Source of the DNA: Anomaloglossus baeobatrachus
Taxonomy: Eukaryota; Chordata; Amphibia; Anura; Aromobatidae
Length of the DNA stretch: 64,000 nucleotides
Reading direction: 5' to 3'
Assembly (NCBI RefSeq): GCF_048569485.1
Contig: NC_134354.1
Span: 333,137,143-333,201,142 of the forward strand
Part shown: one piece after another, positions 56,251-64,000 of the stretch
Layout: the number at the start of each line of letters is the position of its first letter
Position numbering within the stretch: position 1 is the stretch's first letter
Notes under the pieces: generated by a model
What the model saw: the letters and a program-made list of their open reading frames with translations, nothing else
What the model was told of the DNA's origin: nothing
Databases searched by the model: none
Position numbers and translations under genes: made by a program

Positions 56251-56865
56251 CTGGAAAAGGAAAGGGTAGCACATATGAGAAGCACCCGTGGGCTGGAATT
56301 ATTAATATAAATGTGTTTTGCTCACCTGATGAGGTTGTGCGCCCCCACACAACCCCGGTGGTAGGTGGATAGAAATCCCTCCGGAATGGGGGCTGTCACT
56401 GCTGGCGTTGCCGTTGAATAGATCCGGATTGAGAATCGCTGCTGGCTCCTAGGATTCTCCGGCACCTAAGATCCTGGGGCACCTGTGCGATCCTCCGTCC
56501 TTCAGGTTTGACTGATTCAAGTTTTGCCGGGCAGGTCCTGTTCCTCAAAGCAGCTCTGGCCGAATTCCCTTGATGGGAGCGTGGATATAGTAGATTAAAA
56601 TTTCGGTCTGGTTGAGCGCTAATGAGTGGGCTGCCAGCTTAGTAGATGATTTATTTTATTGATAATAGTATAAAAGGATTAAACTCCTGTTTTATACAAC
56701 GCGTTTCAGCAAAGTCTCTGTTGCTTTCCTCAGGTAACCTGAGGAAAGCAACAGAGACTTTGCTGAAACGCGTTGTATAAAACAGGAGTTTAATCCTTTT
56801 ATACTATTATCAATAAAATAAATCATCTACTAAGCTGGCAGCCCACTCATTAGCGCTCAACCAGA
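56251..56865. mobile_element. Palindromic Penelope-like insert, 16-bp duplication
   Basis: CCAAATAAGTGAATAA occurs at 56,235-56,250 and 56,866-56,881. The right part of the insert is a perfect palindrome (56,605-56,867); the left part (56,251-56,604) is single. Both palindrome arms carry a hammerhead-like string (CTGAGGA ... GAAACGCGTTG). The long target duplication and inverted ends match Penelope-like elements; there is no RT frame. Confidence 0.65.
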
Positions 56866-56867
56866 CC
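56605..56867. repeat. Perfect palindrome, 131-bp arms, 1-bp spacer
   Basis: 56,605-56,735 and 56,737-56,867 are exact inverted copies by direct comparison, with a single A between. Any transcript would fold into a long hairpin. Confidence 0.97.
56737..56780 (+). other. Hammerhead-ribozyme-like motif (inverted copy in the other arm)
   Basis: ACCTGAGGAAAGCAACAGAG then ACTTTGCTGAAACGCGTTGT. It holds a CUGANGA box (CTGAGGA), a stem II (AGCAA with TTGCT, one extra A on the 5' side) and the GAAA box followed by CGCG. The palindromic partner lies at 56,692-56,735 on the - strand. The layout fits the short type I hammerheads of Penelope-like elements. The extra base and weak stem II make activity doubtful. 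Confidence 0.5.
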
Positions 56868-56959
56868 AAATAAGTGAATAAGACATTTTAATGATGTCAC
56901 ACTCGTGAGTCAAATGGATTAGCACCATAGGTAAAAATGGCACCCTGGCTCAATGGATA

Positions 56960-59001
56960 TGTGGCGCCCCTGAGGCTCTGGTCGCCACAGGGTACTGCGC
57001 CTCAATTAAGGTGCAGTATCTATCTCAGGTAAGGGGAGAGTTAATCACCGGTGTTCCACATTCACACACAACATACAGCTTAGGAGCCTTCACACAGAGT
57101 GAGATGGCTCAGGGTAGGCAGGGGGTGGCCATCACGATCATGGGACTTTCCCGGTCACTGAAGCCAACTACCTGGGGGGGCGGGTTCCACCTGGGGGTAG
57201 AAATAGGCGCAACACACTCAAACAAACAGATCTGTCGGGACCATAGTTCTGGCAAGACATCTCTGGAAAACTTGGACTTTACTAGGCCCAGGGCTTGGAG
57301 TTGGAGCTCAGCCAGGTTACAAAACTGCTAAGGGGGACATTCCCTCTCTCCTTCTCTTTTCAAATACTAGTGGTGGCCCCTTGCTTGCCTGGGATTGACC
57401 GGAGCCCATCACGGCAGTGACCAGTACTACTGGGCTGGCGACCGATGCCGTGAGTAAAGGACACCTTGAACCCACAGAGACTGTGTTGGCTTGTCCTTAC
57501 CGGCGTCGCTGTCTAACGCTTAGGCGCCGACTGCCATCAACTCCCCTCTTCAACCACCCAGGGCCCGCTCCGCCTGTGGGGATCGACACCATCCCGGCTG
57601 CCTTAACACCTGCCCCGGCAAGGAATTTGGCAGCGGCGGCTACTACTGGCCGCATATGTGGCGCCCTGGACAAGCCAGGTCATCACAGAACTATACCAAT
57701 ACACCCCACACCCCGGTTAGGCACACCAAAGCCAAACACAAAAATCCTTGTTGCCTTCCTCCAGGGGCTGATGTCCACACCAGGGGGTGGGCCAGGCGGT
57801 TGGTCCCGCCCACCGAGGAGTTCACAGTCCTGGAAGCGGGAAAAGGAAGCAGAGCAGATAGAGTTTGAAGTTTGAGAAGTGAGGAGTGAAGTGGTAGAGG
57901 AGCAGTCTGACGGCGTCCGGGTATGTGGCCTGGACGGTGCAGCAAGGTTGGCAAACGGTGGTGACCGTCTGCAGGAGAGGCCGATTGGAGCGAACCGTAA
58001 GGACCGTGGACGGGCGGTGGCCCGACGGTACCGGATCGGAGAGCAAAGAGAAGCCAGCACCATTCGGCAGGGCTTACGGACCCCAACCAGGCTAGGAGTC
58101 GCCGTAAAACCGGTCAAATCCGTTAGCGAAGGGAACCTCCGGGGTTTCCCAGCAGTCAAAACCCGATTGAAGGCAACCGCTCACACCGTAAAGGGAAACA
58201 CAGTCACCGCCAAGGCTACAGTTCCCAGGGCCAGAGCCTGCGGGCAAAAGGGGCTCCTTCAGCATCCATTCAAGCTGGGGAGCGGGTTACCCGTGGGAAG
58301 CCATTGGAACCGTAAACACAACACAGGTGCAGGTAAAGGCAGTCACCATCAACCTACCGGGAGAGCTACCGCAGCCGTCTGTGGGACCCGTCCATCCAGC
58401 CGTTTGTTTCACCGGAGACTTTGCATTCATCATTGGCTGAGTGAGTACCACCGTGCCGTGCGGCACAGCGCTGCCCCCGCGACCCTCCACCTCACCAGGC
58501 CCCGTAACCCACCTGCCATCCATCCCTACCCCTCACCGGGCCCCGGGACAACCAACCCCCCTACCCACAGAGGGGAGAACCAACATCCAAGCTGCTCCCT
58601 GTCATCGCTCCCGGGATCCCGGTCCAGAGCAGCGGTGGTGTCACCAACCTCACCACAACCGTGGGTGGCGTCACGGACAATATCCCTAAACCAAACCACC
58701 CCCTTTCACTCACAGGCGAGGAACGCCGCTCGAGTCCCCGGGATCCGGCCCACCGCTCGAGCCACCACCGAGCAGCAGCTGGACCCGAGCAGTGGGTGAG
58801 CGCAGCGTCCCCTCCTCCGCCCACGACACATACAACAGGTGGCGTCATGACAAACTTTCCCAAAATATCCCGCTTCCTCCACCATTCACTGTACGCCTCA
58901 GGGCAACGGAACCGGGCAAGGCCACCCCGTGACATCGCCTGACCCGACCCATAATGGCCCGGCAACAAGTAGGTTAACCTCCTGCCCCATGGGGCGCTAC
59001 A
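56960..59001 (+). mobile_element. TG...CA repeat (outer element), duplication GATA, interrupted
   Basis: Starts TGTGGCGCCCC and ends GGGGCGCTACA, an 11-bp inverted terminus with one mismatch. GATA lies at 56,956-56,959 and 59,002-59,005. About 870 bp without the inner element (57,657-58,828). It contains the core as GGTGGCGTCATGAC near 58,840. No coding content. Solo LTR or Ginger-like. Confidence 0.82.
57657..58828 (+). mobile_element. TG...CA repeat (inner element), 1.17 kb, duplication CATA
   Basis: Starts TGTGGCGCCCTGGACAAGCC and ends GCCCACGACA, with CATA at 57,653-57,656 and 58,829-58,832. Collinear with 681-1,840 and 16,174-17,370; core GTGGCGTCAC at 58,665-58,674. A 306-codon open frame crosses it, but the frame is broken in the sister copies and matches no known family, so it is not called a gene. 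Confidence 0.87.
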
Positions 59002-59005
59002 GATA

Positions 59006-59956
59006 CAACCAATGGTAACGTCTGTGCAACACTTGTATGTTCTTGTCTTATTTCTGTGCGATTCTTCTCGATTCCCTTAATACTGCCTACACTCTAAGCA
59101 TGTAATGATCAGCTGTAATCAATATGTGGTGAGATAGGGAAATTACGAAGTAAACCTAATTGGAGCCAGTGGGAAAGAGTGCGACCAGTGCACAGCGCTG
59201 CAGAATGTGAGCTGAGGATTCCCACTATTGACTGTGTACTGCCATGTTGGAGTCATGAATGTTACGACAGGTATGTTTGTGGTGACATTAATAAATATTA
59301 CTATATGATATCTAATGATTATTATGGGTTACCTCTTTTGCCCCATAACTTTCCCCAGATGGTGTCCAGCTGCCAGTCTTGGGGCGTGAGAAAGATCACG
59401 TAACCCACAAAGTTTCTGCAGGAAGAACTGTGCTCTATGTCCCTCAAGGTGACATCAGGCGGCAGGAAACAGCTGTCACCAACAGCAGCCTGGGAATCTG
59501 ACCCGTGTGCTCGCTATCTGTACAGTACAGCATCACTGGAGAGATGAATTATTCTATATAGCAGATTCTTCAGGGTGACTTACCATGCTTGTATATACAC
59601 CTATCTCTACACTGCGTAAGGGTGTTTTCTGACTGATGACTATTATGGCATGTCCATATCTGTTTTCCTGGCAGAGAAGTAGCTGCACCTGCATAGCTAC
59701 AGTCCAATAAAGTATTTCGAAGATATGGGAAATTTATGGAAGATGTGGAAAAGTTCAGATGTTTCCGTATCTCACATAGACTTAAAAGTGACAAAGCATT
59801 GCACACTCCTGTTCTCAATAGGAATCCCAGTGGTTAGAACTCACCAATCTGATTTTTGATATGTATCCATTTTACGGTATGTCCATATGGTAACTTATTT
59901 CATTAGTTGTAAATGGGACAAGTTATTGCAATATCTTTCTCAGGCTTTGTTTACTA
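59006..59956. other. Unassigned stretch, possibly single-copy
   Basis: No recognised transposon, RNA gene or domain; short frames only. Confidence 0.4.
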
Positions 59957-61449
59957 GTAGTGATGGGCGGACCCGGATTGAAAAAGTCCGGATCCACGCA
60001 GTTTCAAATGTACCTGAGTACTGGAGCCGGGCCCCGAATTCTCAGCAAATTCCGGCTAATGATCCGGGGAAATATAAAAAAATAAAGAAAATAAGAATGA
60101 AGCAAGCGCTTCATACTTACCGAGTCTCCGGTGCGACTGTAACTTATTCCAGGCCCTTCATTCTTCTTCCGGGGCCACGCATTGTCGCTACTCCATATGC
60201 ACTGCTTTCCCCACCAATGGGTAGTCCAGGCATCTGTAATTAGTTGCAGTCAGACGCGCCCCCATCCTATGTGATAGTGTCTGACTGCAATTAATTACAG
60301 ATGCCAGGACTACCAGAATTAATTGCAGTCAGACGTGCTCAATTCCTATGTGATAGTGTCTGACTGCAACCAATCACAGATACTGTCTGTGGGTCACTAT
60401 CGTGATAGAAAAATAAATCAATTAAAAAAAAAATTGTATAGGTTCCCCCCCATATTATGATAACCAGCACAGATAAAGAATACAACTACAGGCTGCAGCC
60501 CCCAGCCATGCGCTTATCTTGGCTGGGTATTAAAATAAGAGGAACTGCATGTAGCTTTTTTTTTTTCTTAATTATTTAAATAAATAATTAAAAAAAAAAC
60601 TATTTTGATACCCAGCCATTATAAAGCCCCACAGATGGGGGGCTGGTATACTGAGGTTGGGGAGACCCATGCTTATTGGGGTCCCTACAGCCTAAAAATA
60701 GCAGCCTGCAGCTGCTCAATATTGCCGCATCCATCGGATGTGACAATCCCGGAATTATACCCGGCTTTTCCCGATTGACCTGGTGCAGTGGCAATCGGGG
60801 TTAATCGCAGCTCACAGATGCCATTAACCCGTAGATTAGTAATGGGAAGAGTCTATAAGACCCCCATTACTAATCTGTAAGTGAAAAGAAATAAACACAA
60901 ACATTGAGAAAAATCCTTTATTTGAAATAAAATACAGAAAACCACAGAAAATATGCGGTCCCTCTTATTTTGATACACAGCCAAGATAACCACACGGCTG
61001 GTGGCTGTAGCCTGTAGCCATGGGCTTTATCATGACTGGTATCATAATATGGGGGAACCCTATGCCAATTTTTTTTATTTATTTATTTTTAATCCAATCT
61101 ACAGTGACTGGCAGACAGGGTCTGTGATTGGTTGCAGACAGACGTTGCACCAAAGGCTGGAGTGTGTCTTACTGCAACCAATCACATATGTGGGGACTGC
61201 CGGTGGGTGGGGAAAGCAGTGAATATGGCCTAGCAATAATGCATGGCCTCAAATGTGGAATGATCAGCCAAGGGAGCAGTTACAGTCATGCTGGAGACTC
61301 AGTAAGTATAGTGCGCTTGCTCCAATTCCCCTATCCCTTCTACCACCATATGCACCATATTCTGGTCCCCATAGATTAATATGGGCTAGAACCGGATTTT
61401 TTTTTTAATCTGCCAGTCACGGTTTTCTGCAAGTCTGCCTATCACTATT
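59957..61449. mobile_element. Long non-autonomous repeat with inverted ends (TAGTGATGGGCGGAC)
   Basis: Left AGTGATGGGCGGACCCGG and right, inverted, GTCTGCCTATCACT form imperfect termini. The interior has repeated GTCTGACTGCAATTAATTAC and CCCAGCCATTATAAAGCCCC strings, poly-A/T runs near 60,425 and 60,560-60,600, and a segment shared with 15,060-15,545. No transposase and no clear target duplication, so the superfamily is open. Confidence 0.55.
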
Positions 61450-61519
61450 TTCAAGTCCAATAGTTATTCCCATGTTGGTATCTGTTTTGGAATGGCAAAA
61501 ATGGACATAAAATGATCCG

Positions 61520-61647
61520 GTCCAGCAGAGCTGTGGAGTTGGTAAGCCAAACCTCAGACTCCAACTCAGACTCCAACTCAGACTCCGATTCCTCAATTTC
61601 CGTGATTCCGACACAAACTCCGACTCCACAACTCCAACTCCCTCATA
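61520..61647. repeat. CTCCAACTCAGA / ACTCCGACTC short tandem repeat
   Basis: GCAGAGCTGTGGAGTTGG followed by repeated ACTCCAACTCAG and ACTCCGACTCCAC units. GAGCTGTGGAGT resembles the end of a widespread vertebrate hAT-like repeat, but the other end is replaced by the Tc1 element. Confidence 0.65.
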
Positions 61648-61849
61648 CAGTTGAAACCAGAAGATTCCATCCACTATCTATAAAGACACATCTGCAGATT
61701 TTTCTCACTATCGGACATGAAATCAAAATAAATCTTTCCCCCTTTAGGTCAATTAGGAACCAACATTATTTATATTTGCTAAATGCCAGAATAATGAGAG
61801 AATGTTTTAAGGCATATATATTACTTTCTGCAAATTTCCATCCATTTCA

Positions 61850-62944
61850 TTAGTATTTGGTATCATTGCCCTTAAACTGTATGAGTTGGGTCAAACATTT
61901 TGGATCTCCTTCCACAAGCTTGTCACAATAGTTGGTAGGAATTTGAGCTTATTCCTCCTGACAGAACCGGTGTAACAGCCATAGTTGTAGGTCACCTTGC
62001 TCGCACCGGCCTTATCAGCTTTGCCCATAAATTTTCAATAGACTTGAGATAATAATATAAAATATTTATTCACTTATATAGCGCCATTAATTCCACAGCA
62101 CTTTACATACAGTACATCAGCAATCAGGGTTTTGTTATGGCAGCTCCAAAACATTGACTTTATTATCCTTAAGCCACTTTGTAACCAGTTTGGCAGTATG
62201 CTTTGGGTCATTGTCCATTTGGAAAACCTAATTTCTGCCCAAGCTTTAAGTCCGTGGCTGATGTCTTGAGATGTTGCTTCAGTATTGCCACATAATCTTC
62301 TTTCCTCATGATGCCATCTATTTTCTGACGTGCACCAGTCCCTCCTGCAGCAAAACAACCCCACAACATGATGCTGCCACCCCCTGTGTTTCACAATTGG
62401 GATGGTGTTCTTAGGCTTCAAAGCTTCTCCCTTTTTCCTCCAAATGTTGCAATGGTCATTATGGCCAAACAATTCAATTTTAATTTCATCAGACCACAAT
62501 ACATGTCTCCAAAATGTATTGTTTTTGTTCCTGTGTGCATTTGCAAACATTAATCTGTATTTTTTTATGTTTCTTTTGCAGTAGTGGCATCTTCCTGGCA
62601 GAGTGGCCTTTCAGCCCATGTTGATACAGTACTTGTTTCACTGTGGATGACACAATCTTACCAGCTTCCACCAACATCTTCACAAGGTCATTTGCTTTTG
62701 TTCTTGGGTTGATATGCACATGTCTGTCCAAAGCTTGTTCATCTCTGGTACACAGAACCCATCTCTTTCCTCAGTGGTATGATGGCTGGATATTCCCATC
62801 TTGTTTGTACTTGCGTGTCATAGTTTGTACAGATGAACGATGCACATTAAGGTATCTGGAAATTGCACCCAAGGATGAACCAGATTTGAGCAAGTCCACA
62901 ATTCTCTTCCTGAGATCTTGGCTGATTTCTTTTGACTTTCCCAT
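61850..62944 (-). pseudogene. Tc1 transposase, heavily broken
   Basis: Starts MGKSKEISQDLRKRIVDLLK at 62,944, the paired-like DNA-binding domain, with LGAISRYLNVHRSSVQTMTR as its second part. Further on, VLWSDEIKIELFG carries the first catalytic D (about 62,490). A segment reading [15 protein letters not shown] (about 62,200) carries the second, and IENLWAKL (about 62,035) the E. Stops and frame changes occur throughout the middle (62,770-62,560), and an L2-type tail splits the region between the second D and the E. Family length is about 340 residues. Certainly inactive. Confidence 0.88.
62047..62125 (-). repeat. L2-type SINE tail inserted in the Tc1
   Basis: CACTTATATAGCGCCATTAA then TTCCACAGCACTTTACATAC: the L2 3' end on the - strand. 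It separates the second catalytic D from the E of the transposase, so it arrived after the Tc1. Confidence 0.7.
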
Positions 62945-63388
62945 GATGCTACACAAAGAAGCAGTGTATTTCAGGTGTGCATTAAAATACATCCACAGGT
63001 GTATCTCTAATTAACTCAGGTGTATCTCTAAGTAACTCAGATGTTGCCAATAAACCTATCAGAAACTTCCAAAGACATGACATCATCATGTGGGCTGTCC
63101 TATATTGTTTAAAGGCATAGTATTCTTAGTGAATTTAAACTTTTGTCTTTGCAGAAAGTAATAAAAATGCCTTAAAACATTCTCTCTCTCCCTCATTATT
63201 CTGGCATTTGGCAAATATAAATAATTTTGGTAATCCTATTGACCTAAAACGGGAAATTTTTATTCTGATTTCATATCAGATAGTGAGAACAACATGCATA
63301 TGTGTCTTTTTAGACAGTATATACAAACATCTGGTTTCAACTGTACAGGACTCATGTTTGTGATAAATCTACTGTAGTAAAATGGTAA

Positions 63389-64000
63389 TGTAGCACCCAC
63401 GGGGCAAGGGGTTAAATACTCGTCACCGGGCTCGATGATGTCAGATCTGGGGGCCACGAAACAGGGTGAATGGCCACCCTTGACATCCCGAGGTGTATAA
63501 TAAAGGAGGGGAGAAGGGTGATGATGGAGGATTGTTTCGTGACATCACCTGCGGTACGCGTCCAGGGAATAGCTGCCGCTGCTGTTGCTGTCTTCCGGGG
63601 CTGATAGTAGCAGCTAAGATGTTTCTGCTCCCCAAAGGTGGAGCGGCCCCGGGGAGGATGATGAAGGGAGTAGTAATGGTGGGCGCCGAAGCGTGGGGCG
63701 CTGGCAAGGACAGGCGGACACAGTCTCTGCGGGTTCAAGGTTTTCTTTACTCACAGTCCTGGTTTTACCCGGAAGATGACGGTCCGGAGCAATTCAAGGT
63801 CACCGCTGGTGTTCCCACTGTGAGTCCTTTCTGGTCGGAGTCCCTCCATTCCCGGTGTATGTGGAATGTGGAATGGGCTGCGGGTGTTTTCTGCACTCTC
63901 TGCAGACCCTGGAATCCTGTGTAGCTGTGTAGAATCGAGGCTGAGCTGTATGCTCCAAGCCACGGATCCTATGGCGCTCCCAGAAGTGTGAGGTAAAATA
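63389..64000 (-). mobile_element. TG...CA repeat, partial (runs off the right edge)
   Basis: Starts TGTAGCACCCACGGGGC after GTAA and carries the core as CGTGACATCACCTGCGG near 63,538, the inverted orientation. The other end lies beyond the window. The 143-codon open frame in it is not conserved in sister copies. Confidence 0.6.

Larger units (their letters stand above)
61648..63343 (-). mobile_element. Decayed full-length Tc1 transposon, 1.7 kb
   Basis: Starts CAGTTGAAACCAGAAGATTC and ends inverted ...ATCTGGTTTCAACTG, flanked by TA at 61,646-61,647 and 63,344-63,345. The inverted repeats are about 190 bp and have diverged (for example GACACATCTGCAG against the complement of CATATGTGTC). It encodes one transposase on the - strand with a SINE/L2 tail inserted at about 62,047-62,125. 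Older than the Tc1 at 42,969. Confidence 0.9.

Noticed and set aside
56692-56780. Working hammerhead ribozymes
   Set aside because: The boxes are present but stem II has an extra base and is weak, and the palindrome would compete with the ribozyme fold. Recorded as hammerhead-like only.
57879-58799. 306-codon open frame
   Set aside because: Lies in a TG...CA repeat; the same stretch in the sister copies at 681 and 16,174 is broken, and there is no recognisable domain.

Overview
The window looks like intergenic DNA from a large vertebrate genome, most likely a frog. The grounds are a CR1 LINE, three Tc1 transposons, two chromodomain Ty3/Gypsy elements of the Tf1/sushi kind, many short Harbinger-like (3-bp TTA/TAA duplication) and TTAA-duplication MITEs, tRNA-headed SINEs with L2-type tails, and palindromic Penelope-like repeats with hammerhead-like sequences. 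The species cannot be fixed from sequence alone. I recognise no host protein-coding gene, rRNA or functional tRNA; every coding signal I can name belongs to a transposable element.

Layout. 1-11,161 is the 3' part of a fossil Ty3/Gypsy chromovirus on the + strand. A 5.75-kb Harbinger-type insertion (318-6,069, TAA duplication) splits it; that insertion holds a short TG...CA element, which holds a Penelope-like repeat block, which holds two further Harbinger-like MITEs. A 0.95-kb TG...CA repeat (7,371-8,322) splits pol again. 11-27 kb is a field of MITEs, TG...CA repeats, SINE tails and minisatellites, including a 144-bp tandem array inside a TTAA MITE (22,179-23,783). 27.1-29.8 kb is a broken CR1 LINE carrying a small Penelope-like insert. 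30.3-31.6 kb is an array of roughly 350-bp units. 33.6-44.5 kb holds two TG...CA repeats, TTAA MITEs, a Penelope-like insert, a Tc1 fragment, a 19-20-bp minisatellite and a full-length Tc1. 44,786-50,530 is a young, almost whole chromovirus on the - strand, with 776-bp LTRs that differ at about four sites and a 5-bp duplication. 50.7-53.8 kb is a Penelope-like inverted structure holding three other insertions. 54-64 kb holds a MITE, a SINE, a TG-rich minisatellite, a perfect 131-bp-arm palindrome, nested TG...CA repeats, a long non-autonomous repeat and a third Tc1.

Three points stand out. First, the young chromovirus shows a clear self-priming layout: an 11-nt primer-binding site complementary to the predicted first 11 nt of its own transcript. 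Second, a repeat family with TGTNR...ACA ends and exact 4-bp duplications makes up about 11 kb of the window; it could be solo LTRs or a Ginger-like DNA transposon. Third, several Penelope-like inserts have 13-16-bp duplications, palindromic bodies and decayed hammerhead boxes. The window records many nested insertions, and paralogous empty sites inside it confirm several of them.
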